Origin: Pseudomonas spelaei
GTDB lineage: Bacteria; Pseudomonadota; Gammaproteobacteria; Pseudomonadales; Pseudomonadaceae
Length of the DNA: 43,194 bases
Assembly: GCF_009724245.1 (NCBI RefSeq)
Contig: NZ_WNNK01000036.1
Coordinates: forward strand, 1-43,194
Direction: 5' to 3'
Shown: in pieces, positions 1 through 7,463 of the stretch
How the letters are laid out: every line of letters begins with the position of its first letter
How positions within the stretch are numbered: position 1 is the first letter of the stretch
Translations under genes and position numbers: made by a program
Notes under the pieces: generated by a model
Databases searched by the model: none
Seen by the model: the letters and a program-made list of their open reading frames with translations, nothing else
What the model was told of the DNA's origin: nothing

Positions 1-72
1 ATTTAGCTTTTCTATCGATATGCAGGAATAACAACAAATCCCTTCTATATAGAGAGCAAGAAGAGAGCCGAC

Positions 73-90
73 TGAGCAATATATTGCTCA
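73..90. promoter_or_regulatory. 18-bp perfect palindrome, candidate operator of the EamA exporter
   Basis: TGAGCAATATATTGCTCA is a perfect two-fold palindrome that ends 65 bases before the chosen start of the exporter gene. Its AT-rich centre with GAGC/GCTC ends resembles operators of Lrp/AsnC-type regulators, which often control amino-acid exporters. That family assignment is inference. No regulator gene is visible on this side; one could lie left of the window. The rest of bases 1-155 shows no gene. Confidence 0.5.
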
Positions 91-155
91 ACTCTCAACA
101 CTTAAGCATCATAGGCGCCTCTGCTTCTTTATATGACTTCGGACGAACACCCTCG

Positions 156-1043
156 ATGACCACCTCGCCTCGTAGCCTAGCCTCGGCATTATTCCCTGTC
201 GGCCTGCTGCTGATTGCCATGGCCTCCATACAGTCCGGCGCCTCGCTGGCAAAAAGCATGTTTCCTATCGTCGGCGCACAAGGCACCACCACCCTGCGTC
301 TTGTGTTCGCCAGTATCATCATGCTGCTTCTATTACGCCCGTGGCGGGCCAGGCTCACCGCCAAATCCCTACGCACCGTAATCGTGTACGGAATGGCGCT
401 GGGCGGGATGAACTTCCTCTTCTATATGTCCCTGCAGACCGTTCCCCTGGGAATAGCTGTAGCGCTCGAGTTCACTGGACCATTGGCCGTCGCTATTTAC
501 GCCTCGCGTCGTGCCGTCGACTTCCTCTGGATCGGCCTGGCGATCATCGGTCTCCTGCTACTGATTCCCATCGGAGAAACCAGCAGCGGGATCGATTTGA
601 CGGGCGCGGCCTATGCATTAGGCGCCGGCATCTGCTGGGCGCTTTATATCCTGTTTGGCCAGAAGGCGGGAGCAGACAACGGCGTTCAAACAGCGGCTTT
701 GGGCGTTATGATTGCCGCACTGTTTGTCGCACCGATCGGGATAGTCCATGCAGGTACAACTTTACTGACTCCCTCACTGATCCCAATCGCCATTGGCGTC
801 GCGATTTTGTCCACTGCCCTGCCCTACACCTTGGAGATGGTTGCCCTGACTCGTCTCCCCGCCCGTACATTCGGCACCTTAATGAGTATCGAGCCCGCTT
901 TCGGTGCGCTCTCCGGGCTATTTTTCCTTCAGGAACACTTGTCCTTAGCACAATGGATGGCCATCACCTGCATCATCCTGGCTTCTGTTGGTGCAACCCT
1001 GACCATGCGTAATGAATCCAAACCACTAGTCCCGTCAGATTGA
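156..1043 (+). CDS. EamA/RhtA-type inner-membrane exporter (threonine/homoserine-like)
   Basis: The protein (295 aa from this start) is almost entirely hydrophobic helices, about ten in number, arranged as two repeated halves as in EamA (DMT superfamily) transporters. RhtA-like features include GGMNFLFYMSL, the VALEFTGPLAVA segment and SIEPAFGALSGLFFLQE near the C-terminus. RhtA proteins expel threonine, homoserine and related amino acids across the inner membrane. The frame stays open upstream to a TTG at 84, but ATG 156 (MTTSPRS) precedes the first helix directly and fits the family length of about 295 aa; the ribosome site there is weak. It is monocistronic on the visible evidence. The palindrome at 73-90 is a plausible control site. 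The family is clear; the substrate is inferred. Confidence 0.82.
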   Translation: MTTSPRSLASALFPVGLLLIAMASIQSGASLAKSMFPIVGAQGTTTLRLVFASIIMLLLLRPWRARLTAKSLRTVIVYGMALGGMNFLFYMSLQTVPLGIAVALEFTGPLAVAIYASRRAVDFLWIGLAIIGLLLLIPIGETSSGIDLTGAAYALGAGICWALYILFGQKAGADNGVQTAALGVMIAALFVAPIGIVHAGTTLLTPSLIPIAIGVAILSTALPYTLEMVALTRLPARTFGTLMSIEPAFGALSGLFFLQEHLSLAQWMAITCIILASVGATLTMRNESKPLVPSD

Positions 1044-1169
1044 TTCAGGATTTAACGTAGCTCTGGTATTTGCCGCTCAATTAGGCCATGTTTAGACTGT
1101 AACCCAATGTCAGTCATGGAGAATTTCGATAGGGACATCAAGAACGCTACAATCGAGAGCGAGCAAAGC

Positions 1170-1195
1170 CTGCTTCGGGCATCTCTGCGAAGCGG
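1170..1195 (+). promoter_or_regulatory. 5'-leader hairpin before a small lipoprotein gene
   Basis: CTGCTTCG pairs with CGAAGCGG (one T-G pair) around a ten-base loop, just upstream of the AAGGA ribosome site of the lipoprotein gene. It could be a leader structure affecting translation, or chance. No terminator T-run follows. Confidence 0.3.
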
Positions 1196-1210
1196 CTATT
1201 AAGGATGGGA

Positions 1211-1492
1211 ATGAAGCGAATTTTGATACTGTTAGTCGTCATGGCCATCGCCGGTTGTGCCGCGACCACCAAGACAGAAGTAAAACGGGGGAAAAAAGGG
1301 CTGCACATCAACTGTTCCGGCCTGTCCTCCTCCTGGGACCAGTGCTATAGCAGTGCAGCTAACTCGTGCGGCGCCAAAGGCTATAGAGTCATTGCCAAGT
1401 CAGGCGATAACGCCGAAGATCCAGGCGACTATCCGTTTGGCATCAACCCAGCTGGCTATACCAGTCGCAGCATGATCGTCATCTGCAAATAA
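1211..1492 (+). CDS. Small putative lipoprotein
   Basis: This 93-aa protein starts with a charged MKR and a hydrophobic stretch ending in the lipobox IAGC, so Cys14 should be acylated and the protein exported to the envelope. The mature part has further cysteines (NCSG, DQCYSSAANSCG, IVICK) that could form disulfides in the periplasm. ATG 1211 is preferred over ATG 1205 because AAGGA at 1201-1205 is correctly spaced only for 1211. Its stop (1490-1492) directly abuts the stop of the convergent TetR gene. I do not recognise a specific family and assign no function. Confidence 0.75.
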   Translation: MKRILILLVVMAIAGCAATTKTEVKRGKKGLHINCSGLSSSWDQCYSSAANSCGAKGYRVIAKSGDNAEDPGDYPFGINPAGYTSRSMIVICK

Positions 1493-2053
1493 CTACAGGC
1501 CTGCCATTTGTTGGCTGAGCACTTCATGGTTCGATGACAGCACCTGCGCTTGAACCAGCGGATCGACCATCATCCGCGCCACCACCAGCGCACCGACGCA
1601 CTGCGACAGAACGGCCCAAGCCAGGCTGTCGCTGCCCAGCGTCGCAGCCCAACCCACTTGCAACCTGCAAATCCAGTCCTGCGCCTGCTGGCGCACTGCA
1701 ACATCGGAACGTGCGATCTCAGCCCCAAGGCTCGGCAGAGCACAGCCCGCGTCCATCTGCTCCACGTGAGCCATGCTCAAATAGAACTTGAGACAGCGAT
1801 CCAGCCTCTCACGGCTCTGAATGCCATTGCCGTTCAAGCGTTCAAGGCTGTGACTCAGCTCCCGTTCGACAATCGAACTGAACAACTCGTCCTTCGAAGA
1901 GAAGTGACTATAGAAAGCACCGCCGCTCAAGCCGATAGCTTTCATCAAACCATCCACACCGACACTGGCAAACCCTTCTTTCTTGGCCATGGCCGCACTG
2001 CTGTGCAACAGCTTCTCTCTGGTTTCCTGCTTGTGACTGGCTGAATACCGCAT
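1493..2053 (-). CDS. TetR/AcrR-family transcriptional repressor
   Basis: The 186-aa protein has an N-terminal TetR DNA-binding domain (roughly residues 10-55), recognisable from the pattern REKLLHSSAAMAKKEGF...VGVDGLMKAIGLSGGAFYSHFSSKDEL, here split at the family's helix-turn-helix. The variable C-terminal helical domain would bind an unknown ligand and dimerise. ATG 2053 (MRYSASHK) is chosen because the open frame further upstream would run into the divergent SDR gene and adds residues atypical for the family. It is divergent from the SDR and HCCA-isomerase-like genes, with two AACGWTCGTT half-palindromes between them, so it probably represses itself and that pair. The sequence motif resembles regulators of NemR/AcuR type, but the ligand cannot be inferred. 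Confidence 0.88.
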   Translation of the reverse strand: MRYSASHKQETREKLLHSSAAMAKKEGFASVGVDGLMKAIGLSGGAFYSHFSSKDELFSSIVERELSHSLERLNGNGIQSRERLDRCLKFYLSMAHVEQMDAGCALPSLGAEIARSDVAVRQQAQDWICRLQVGWAATLGSDSLAWAVLSQCVGALVVARMMVDPLVQAQVLSSNHEVLSQQMAGL

Positions 2054-2102
2054 TTCATACTCCACTGGATTTGTCACCTTGACGCTCAGCAGATCGTAGC
2101 AT

Positions 2103-2127
2103 AACGTTCGTTTAGTTAACGATCGTT
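2103..2127. promoter_or_regulatory. Twin TetR-type operator boxes
   Basis: AACGTTCGTT (2103-2112) and the perfect palindrome AACGATCGTT (2118-2127) are spaced 15 bp centre to centre in the divergent gap between the TetR gene and the SDR gene. Paired short palindromes at this position are typical for TetR repressors that control a divergent promoter. The binding itself is inferred. Confidence 0.65.
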
Positions 2128-2144
2128 TACCAAAGGATCTTCCC

Positions 2145-2876
2145 ATGACTGACAAGAAAAAAATCGTACTGGTCGTCGGCGCTGGCGATGCCACCGGAGG
2201 AGCAATTGCCAGGCGTTTTGCCCGTGAAGGTTATGTCGCGTGCGTCACTCGGCGCAGCACCGACAAACTTCAACCGCTGGTGGACAGTATTCTGTCAGCC
2301 GGAGGTGAGGCCCATGGTTTTGCCTGCGACGCGCGCAAGGAAGATGAGGTCATTGCGCTGATAGAACAGATCGAAACCCAGTTAGGCCCCATCGAAGCCT
2401 TTGTCTTCAACATTGGCGCCAACGTGCCTTGCAGCATCCTGGAAGAAACCGCCCGCAAGTATTTCAAGATCTGGGAAATGGCCTGCTTTTCCGGCTTCCT
2501 GAATGCCCGGGAAGTGGCCAAGCGAATGGTTACCCGCCAACGGGGCACCATTCTGTTCACCGGCGCCACCGCCGGCTTACGTGGCGCTGCCGGTTTTGCG
2601 GCGTTCGCAGGCGCCAAGCACGGAATTCGCGCCTTGGCACAAAGCATGGCGAGAGAACTGGGCCCGCGTAATATCCACGTTGCCCACGTAGTAATCGACG
2701 GTGCAATCGACACCGCCTTCATTCGTGACAACTTCCCGCAAAAATACGCGCTCAAGGACCAGGACGGTATTCTTAACCCCGAGCACATTGCCGATAACTA
2801 TTGGTACCTGCACAGTCAGCCACGGGATGCCTGGACCTTCGAACTGGACTTGCGCCCCTGGAATGAGCCCTGGTAA
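2145..2876 (+). CDS. Atypical short-chain dehydrogenase/reductase lacking the catalytic Ser and Tyr
   Basis: This 243-aa protein has the Rossmann-fold layout of a classical SDR: a glycine-rich loop near residues 12-20, a CDAR segment near 61 and FNIGAN near 88-93 in place of NNAG. The canonical YxxxK motif reads F154-A-G-A-K158, so the catalytic tyrosine is phenylalanine; the usual serine position in the preceding TGATAG strand is alanine (about 141). The nucleotide-binding loop is also off-consensus (GAGDATGG). This matches a known SDR subgroup with an incomplete NAD motif and Phe for Tyr (SDR_c10 as I recall it). It may be non-catalytic or have altered chemistry. AAGGA lies before ATG 2145. 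It probably forms an operon with the next gene, 36 bp downstream, under the divergent TetR. Confidence 0.85.
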   Translation: MTDKKKIVLVVGAGDATGGAIARRFAREGYVACVTRRSTDKLQPLVDSILSAGGEAHGFACDARKEDEVIALIEQIETQLGPIEAFVFNIGANVPCSILEETARKYFKIWEMACFSGFLNAREVAKRMVTRQRGTILFTGATAGLRGAAGFAAFAGAKHGIRALAQSMARELGPRNIHVAHVVIDGAIDTAFIRDNFPQKYALKDQDGILNPEHIADNYWYLHSQPRDAWTFELDLRPWNEPW

Positions 2877-2912
2877 GCACGCCCCCATAACAATAAGCAG
2901 CGAGCACAAACC

Positions 2913-3503
2913 ATGAGTAAAACCCTGGAGTTTTTCTTCGACCTCGGTAGCCCTGCCACCTATCTGGCCTACACGCAGTTACCTGGCCTGTGTGCTGAAA
3001 CCGGCACCCAACTGATCTATCAGCCGATGCTGCTGGGTGGTGTCTTCAAGGCCACCGGCAATGCCTCTCCCGCTACCATCGCGGCCAAAGGTCGCTACAT
3101 GTTCCTGGACCTGGCACGCTATGCCAAACGCTACAACGTCCCGCTCACATTCAACCCGAACTTCCCCATTAACACGCTGACGCTAATGCGCGCTGTGACC
3201 GGTATTCAGATGCACCAGCCAGAACGTTTTATCGATTTCATCGATTGCCTGTTCCGCGCACTATGGGTAGAAGGACATCATCTCGGGGATCCGGCAATCG
3301 TTGCGCAAGTCCTGACTGAACATGGCTTTGATCCCGCTGAAGTATTGGCGCTGACCCAGGACGAGGCAGTGAAAGCCGCCCTCAAGGACAAGACCGAAGA
3401 CGCTATCCAGCGCGGCGTCTTCGGTGCCCCGAGCATGTTTGTCGGCAACCAGCTGTTCTTCGGCCAGGATCGCCTGGATTTTGTGCGAGAAGCCCTGAGC
3501 TAA
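2913..3503 (+). CDS. 2-hydroxychromene-2-carboxylate isomerase / kappa-class GST-like protein (DsbA fold)
   Basis: The 196-aa protein begins with the beta-strand and motif FFFDLGSPATYLAYTQLP, where the Ser replaces the CxxC of DsbA as in HCCA isomerases and kappa glutathione transferases. LLGGVFKATGN, the helical insertion domain and the C-terminal GVFGAPSMFVGNQLFFGQDRL segment (cis-proline before Ser) complete the family signature. Members use glutathione to isomerise or conjugate aromatic intermediates; NahD acts in naphthalene degradation. No aromatic-ring genes are adjacent here, so a detoxification role with the neighbouring SDR under TetR control is more likely. The start ATG 2913 lies 36 bp after the SDR stop. 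Confidence 0.85.
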   Translation: MSKTLEFFFDLGSPATYLAYTQLPGLCAETGTQLIYQPMLLGGVFKATGNASPATIAAKGRYMFLDLARYAKRYNVPLTFNPNFPINTLTLMRAVTGIQMHQPERFIDFIDCLFRALWVEGHHLGDPAIVAQVLTEHGFDPAEVLALTQDEAVKAALKDKTEDAIQRGVFGAPSMFVGNQLFFGQDRLDFVREALS

Positions 3504-3510
3504 AGCGCCT

Positions 3511-3537
3511 GCCGCTTGCGCAGAACATGCAAGCGGC
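3511..3537. terminator. Stem-loop between convergent genes
   Basis: GCCGCTTGC and GCAAGCGGC form a perfect 9-bp stem with a nine-base loop between the stops of the HCCA-isomerase-like gene and the leftward Xaa-Pro aminopeptidase. It is likely shared as a bidirectional terminator, although there is no long T-run on either side. Confidence 0.55.
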
Positions 3538-3546
3538 CCTCGGGCC

Positions 3547-5355
3547 TTATATAGCCGCCGTACGCACCTGCAACCACTCCAACGCAGCACCACTGAGCAG
3601 CGGACTCAAGCGCTCACGCACCTGTGCGTGATAGTCGTTGAACCACTGGCGCTCATCCAGCGTCAGCAACGATGGCTCCAGACAACGGGTATCGATCGGG
3701 CACAAGGTCAGCGTCTCGAACTTGAGGAACTCGCCAAACTCGGTCTTGCCCGCTTCGCGGTTCAATACCAGGTTCTCGATACGCACCCCCCAACGGCCCG
3801 GGCGGTAGGTGCCCGGCTCGATAGAGGTGATCATTCCCGGCTGCATAGCGGTTTGTGGCGCCGCGACGGCCTGATAGGCAATCACCTGCGGACCTTCATG
3901 AACATTGAGGAAATACCCGACACCATGACCGGTGCCGTGGCCGTAATCCACACCTTCGGCCCAGATCGGCGCACGAGCAATGGCATCCAGCAACGGCGAC
4001 AGAATACCCTTGGGGAAATGTGCACGGGACAAGGCGATCACACCTTTGAGCACCCGCGTACAGTCGCGCTTCTGCTCTTCGCTCGGCGTACCGATGGGCA
4101 CCATCCGCGTGATGTCGGTAGTACCCCCCAGGTACTGGCCGCCTGAATCGATCAACAGCAAACCATCGCCTTCGATCAACGCATGCTCTTCTTCTGTGGC
4201 GTGGTAATGAGGCATCGCGCCATTGGCATTGAACGCAGCAATGGTGTTGAAACTCAGCGACACATAACCCGGACGGCGAGTCCGGGCAGCCGTCAGGTGT
4301 TCATCAATAGTCAGCTCGGTAATGCGCTCACGGCCCAGGGCACTGTCCAGCCAAGCGAAGAACTCGCACAAGGCGGCGCCATCCTGCTCCATGGCTTGGC
4401 GGATGTGCTCGGCATCGGCCAGGCTCTTGCGGGACTTGGCCAAGGTAGTCGGGTTGAGACCTTCGACCAGCTTGACGCCATCACCCAGGTTTTCCAGCAA
4501 CCCCGCAGTCACTCGCGCCGGATCAACCTGCACGCTCGCACCCGCAGGCACTGCCCCCAAGGCACTCGCCACTTCGCTGTAATCGCGCAGCGTCACACCG
4601 TCCTGTTCCAGTACGGCTCGCAGCGCCCCGTCGACTTTGCTCAGGGCAACAAATAACGTGGCCTGCTTTTGGCTGATCAACGCAAAAGACACGAACACCG
4701 GGTTGAACGAAACATCACCACCACGCAGGTTGAACAGCCAGGCGATGTCATCCAGGGTGGCGATGAAATGCCAGTCGGCGCCCTTCTCCTTCAAGCTCTC
4801 GCGCAAGGCGGCAAGTTTCTCGCCACGGCTGACGGTAGCCTGGGGTGGCAAGTGCTGATAGATCGGCTGATCAGGCAACGCCGGACGGTCTTGCCAGACT
4901 TGGTTCAACAGGTCGATATCAGTACGCAGGCGTGCGCCACGCTCCGCCAACTTGCTGCCCAGGGTACGCGCCGACGCCACGGCCATGACCGCACCATCCA
5001 CCGCCACAACACCGCCTTCCGGGGTTTGCTCGGCCAGCCATTCCAGCGGCCCAGGCTGGCCCGGCTGCAGCTTCACCAACTCAATGCCGCTGCCCTTGAG
5101 TTCCTTGGTCGCCTGTTCCCAATAACGGCTATCCGCCCAGACTCCGGCAAAATCGGCAGTGACAATCAGCGTCCCCACCGAACCGTGAAAACCCGACAAC
5201 CACTGGCGCCCCTGCCAGTATCCCGGCAGGTATTCGGACAAGTGCGGGTCGGCCGACGGCACCAACAGGGCATGAATGCCCTCTCGGCTCATCAGTTCAC
5301 GGGTGTGCGCCAGGCGCTGGGGAACCGTTCCATGGGTCAAAGGCTGCGTGCTCAT
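3547..5355 (-). CDS. Xaa-Pro aminopeptidase (M24B), long form
   Basis: At 602 aa this matches the long, three-domain aminopeptidase P type: two N-terminal creatinase-like domains (about 1-310) and a C-terminal pita-bread catalytic domain (about 315-540). The dinuclear metal ligands can be read in LLIDSGGQY and GGTTDITR (two Asp), HGTGHGVGYFLNVHEGP (His), TSIEPG (Glu) and RIENLV (Glu). It removes an N-terminal residue preceding proline from peptides in the cytoplasm. AGGAGA precedes ATG 5355. The cysteine desulfurase gene lies 48 bp upstream on the same strand, so the two may be co-transcribed, although no functional link is obvious. Confidence 0.93.
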   Translation of the reverse strand: MSTQPLTHGTVPQRLAHTRELMSREGIHALLVPSADPHLSEYLPGYWQGRQWLSGFHGSVGTLIVTADFAGVWADSRYWEQATKELKGSGIELVKLQPGQPGPLEWLAEQTPEGGVVAVDGAVMAVASARTLGSKLAERGARLRTDIDLLNQVWQDRPALPDQPIYQHLPPQATVSRGEKLAALRESLKEKGADWHFIATLDDIAWLFNLRGGDVSFNPVFVSFALISQKQATLFVALSKVDGALRAVLEQDGVTLRDYSEVASALGAVPAGASVQVDPARVTAGLLENLGDGVKLVEGLNPTTLAKSRKSLADAEHIRQAMEQDGAALCEFFAWLDSALGRERITELTIDEHLTAARTRRPGYVSLSFNTIAAFNANGAMPHYHATEEEHALIEGDGLLLIDSGGQYLGGTTDITRMVPIGTPSEEQKRDCTRVLKGVIALSRAHFPKGILSPLLDAIARAPIWAEGVDYGHGTGHGVGYFLNVHEGPQVIAYQAVAAPQTAMQPGMITSIEPGTYRPGRWGVRIENLVLNREAGKTEFGEFLKFETLTLCPIDTRCLEPSLLTLDERQWFNDYHAQVRERLSPLLSGAALEWLQVRTAAI

Positions 5356-5403
5356 CGTTTCTCCTGCTAACCACTGATAATTGTTATGTGTTGCGGATGT
5401 GGA

Positions 5404-6564
5404 TCAAACCGCCCAGAAGGCCGGCGCGCTGGCCAGCGAGTCCTTGATCAGCTGTACCGCCTGATCAATGTCCTGCTCGGTAGTAAAACGGCCCAGGCTC
5501 AAGCGAATGGTACGACTTGCGCTGCGCGCATCATGCCCCAACGCCAGGAGCACGTGGGACGGTGCATTGCTCGCCGAGTTGCATGCCGACGTGGCTGAAA
5601 AGGCGATGCCCGCACTCAACGCAGCAGAATTGAACTCGCCCTCACTGAACGTCAGGCTCAGGGTATGGGGAATGCGTTGAGTGGCGCTACCGTTCAAGCG
5701 CACGCCGGCAATCGTATTCAACTGCTCAAGCAGACGCTGGCGTAATGCAGCAATCACCGCCTTCTCTTGCGTAAATGAAGCGGCCGCCAAGGCGAACGCC
5801 GTGCCCATTCCAGCAATCTGGTGGGTCGCCAGCGTGCCAGAGCGTAGCCCGCCTTCATGACCTCCGCCATGAATCTGCGCCAACACTTTTTGCTGAGCAC
5901 GCGGGCCGACATACAGGGCACCGATCCCTTTGGGGCCATACAGCTTGTGAGCTGAAAACGACATCAGATCCACCGGCCACAAGGCCAGATCAATGGCGAC
6001 CTTGCCCGCGCCTTGCGCCGCGTCCACATGGAACAGCGCACCGTGCTCACGAACCCGCGCACCAATGGCCGGAATATCGTTGAGGGTGCCCAGTTCATTG
6101 TTGACCAGCATCAGCGACACCAGAAAAGTGTCTTCGCGCAGTGCTTCGCTCACAGCCTCGAGCGTGATCAGCCCTTCGGCATTCGGCACCAGGTACGTCA
6201 CCGCAACCCCGGCTTCCTGTAACTGGCGGGCCGTGTCCAGCGTCGCCTTGTGCTCAATCTGGCTGGTAATGATATGCCCACCCGATACGCCCCGGGCTTG
6301 CGTCACGCCCTTGAGCGCAAGGTTGTTGGACTCGGTGGCACCGGAGGTCCAGACGATTTGTTCAGCCTGTGCACCTACCAATTCGGCTACCTGCCGCCGT
6401 GCCTGCTCAACCGTTTGCCGGGCCTGCTGGCCGAACACATGGGAACTGGAGGCTGGGTTACCGAAATTGGCGTTGAACCCCAGGCACTCGACCATGACCT
6501 GAATGACCCGCTCATCCACCGGCGTGGTGGCGGCGTAGTCGAAATACAGAGGACGTTTATTCAT
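5404..6564 (-). CDS. Cysteine desulfurase family protein (NifS/IscS-like, class V aminotransferase)
   Basis: The 386-aa sequence has the NifS fold: YFDYAATTPVD at the N-terminus, TSGATESNNLALKG for PLP phosphate binding, HVDAAQGAGK, the PLP lysine in SAHKLYGPKG (Lys207), GGGHEGGLRSGT, and a persulfide cysteine in SATSACNSASNAPS (Cys328). It would take sulfur from cysteine as an enzyme-bound persulfide for Fe-S clusters or other acceptors. It is shorter than housekeeping IscS (about 404 aa) and is not flanked by iscU, sufE or tRNA thiolation genes, so it is probably a secondary desulfurase. The acceptor is unknown. Confidence 0.9.
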   Translation of the reverse strand: MNKRPLYFDYAATTPVDERVIQVMVECLGFNANFGNPASSSHVFGQQARQTVEQARRQVAELVGAQAEQIVWTSGATESNNLALKGVTQARGVSGGHIITSQIEHKATLDTARQLQEAGVAVTYLVPNAEGLITLEAVSEALREDTFLVSLMLVNNELGTLNDIPAIGARVREHGALFHVDAAQGAGKVAIDLALWPVDLMSFSAHKLYGPKGIGALYVGPRAQQKVLAQIHGGGHEGGLRSGTLATHQIAGMGTAFALAAASFTQEKAVIAALRQRLLEQLNTIAGVRLNGSATQRIPHTLSLTFSEGEFNSAALSAGIAFSATSACNSASNAPSHVLLALGHDARSASRTIRLSLGRFTTEQDIDQAVQLIKDSLASAPAFWAV

Positions 6565-6741
6565 GACGTTAAAGACTCGCAGAGCTTGTTCCCGAGAGCG
6601 GTGTCCCAGGGGCAGCGACCAGAAGAGAGATCGTCTGATTTACCTGATCGGGTGCCGTTAAAGAAAGACCACTTTATTTAAAAGTGCGTAGGAACGCTCC
6701 TGAAATCCAGCTTAACAGGCTCGGGGAAAGGGATGGAAAAC

Positions 6742-6779
6742 AAAAAGCCCAAGGTTCCTGTGGGAAACCCTGGGCTTTT
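6742..6779 (-). terminator. Rho-independent terminator of the small lipoprotein gene
   Basis: AAAAGCCCAAGGTT and AACCCTGGGCTTTT form a long stem with one mismatch. It sits just past the stop of the leftward lipoprotein gene, and the left arm supplies a T-run when read on the minus strand. The arms also give a T-run on the plus strand, so it could work in both directions. Bases 6565-6741 hold the leader of the cysteine desulfurase gene and nothing else I recognise. Confidence 0.8.
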
Positions 6780-6796
6780 CAAAACAATTCCTTGGT

Positions 6797-7066
6797 TCAA
6801 CTGGGACGACCATGCAGCGTCACACTGCGCTCTGCGTTCATCTCACCCTGATGGTCAAATCCAAACGCCTTCTGTGGCTGAGCGGTCAGCTCAGCTTTCT
6901 TCTGTTGATATTCATCAAAGGACAAACCGCGGCGACTCAACGCCTCCAGCGCCAGTTCCTTGCTCTCTTCGGCCGAAAAAGGTCGCAACTCGGGTGCCGG
7001 ATGAGTCGCACAACCGGCGAGGACAGAGGCGACAAGCAACAAGGAAATAGCGAGGAAATGGTTCAT
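6797..7066 (-). CDS. Small putative lipoprotein
   Basis: This 89-aa protein starts MNHFLAISLLLVASVLAGC, a lipoprotein signal peptide with lipobox VLAGC, so it should be anchored in the envelope through Cys19. The mature part is charged and helical (SAEESKELALEALSRRGLSFDEYQQKKAEL) and carries no enzyme motif. ATG 7066 is chosen because it places the signal peptide at the N-terminus; the open frame upstream adds a non-signal extension. It ends at a strong terminator (6742-6779). It resembles many small uncharacterised Pseudomonas lipoproteins, and no function can be given. Confidence 0.78.
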   Translation of the reverse strand: MNHFLAISLLLVASVLAGCATHPAPELRPFSAEESKELALEALSRRGLSFDEYQQKKAELTAQPQKAFGFDHQGEMNAERSVTLHGRPS

Positions 7067-7293
7067 GGCGAAGGACCTGCGAACTGGGCTGTAGTCAATG
7101 AACACAGGCTACTCCCGGTCCCCCTCAGAGAAAAATCACCGCCCGTGATAGTCGCTATCAACCTAGACACTCCCTTCGATAGCCATCCTTCATATTCCAT
7201 AACGACCTATAAATATGGAAATACGTTCGTTTACGGAATAAATGCAACCCTCTATAAATGGCCACAACGCCTCAGCCACTGTTGGCCACGCAA
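7067..7293. other. Intergenic region upstream of the msu operon, AT-rich element
   Basis: The 397-bp gap before msuE has no gene. Its left part contains an AT-rich block around 7190-7240 with CATATT/AATATG (7191-7196, 7212-7217) and TTCCAT/ATGGAA (7195-7200, 7215-7220) inverted repeats. AT-rich sites of this sort bind the sulfur-starvation activator CysB in front of organosulfur genes, but I cannot identify a site with certainty. The right part carries the sigma-54 promoter and upstream element listed separately. Confidence 0.3.
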
Positions 7294-7311
7294 CTGTTGC
7301 CCAGGCAACAG
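7294..7311. promoter_or_regulatory. Candidate SfnR upstream activating sequence of msuE
   Basis: CTGTTGCC-CA-GGCAACAG is a perfect 8-bp inverted repeat centred about 94 bp upstream of the -24 GG of the sigma-54 promoter, the usual place for an enhancer-binding protein site. A weaker relative, CTGTTG...CAACTG, overlaps it on the left (about 7279-7296). The same TGTTGCC...AACA pattern sits at the same distance from the sfnB promoter. Since sfnR is in the downstream operon, SfnR is the natural candidate; this is inference. Confidence 0.65.
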
Positions 7312-7395
7312 CCATTCAACAAAACACCAGGTAGACAACACCAGCACTTTCCAGCAGCCGGTCCGGAGCCCATGTAAATCAAGGCTTGTGCCGTT

Positions 7396-7411
7396 TGGTA
7401 CAGCTCTTGCT
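7396..7411 (+). promoter_or_regulatory. Sigma-54 promoter of the msuE operon
   Basis: TGGTACAGCTCTTGCT matches the -24/-12 consensus TGGCAC-N5-TTGCW with the invariant GG (7397-7398) and GC (7409-7410) exactly 10 bases apart. It lies 53 bases before msuE. The operon encodes a sigma-54 activator, SfnR, which agrees with this promoter type. Confidence 0.75.
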
Positions 7412-7463
7412 CAAGCCCCGTTACTGCTCTCGCTCTGAGCCACTGTTGAAAAAGGAACTGTTC

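Noticed and set aside
2054..2194. Upstream extension of the TetR protein by 47 residues
   Set aside because: It would cross the operator boxes and overlap the divergent SDR start; TetR proteins begin near MRYSASH.
7284..7300. A GG...GC pair resembling a sigma-54 promoter (TTGGCCACG...TTGC)
   Set aside because: There are 13 bases between GG and GC; sigma-54 needs 10. The correct promoter is at 7396-7411.
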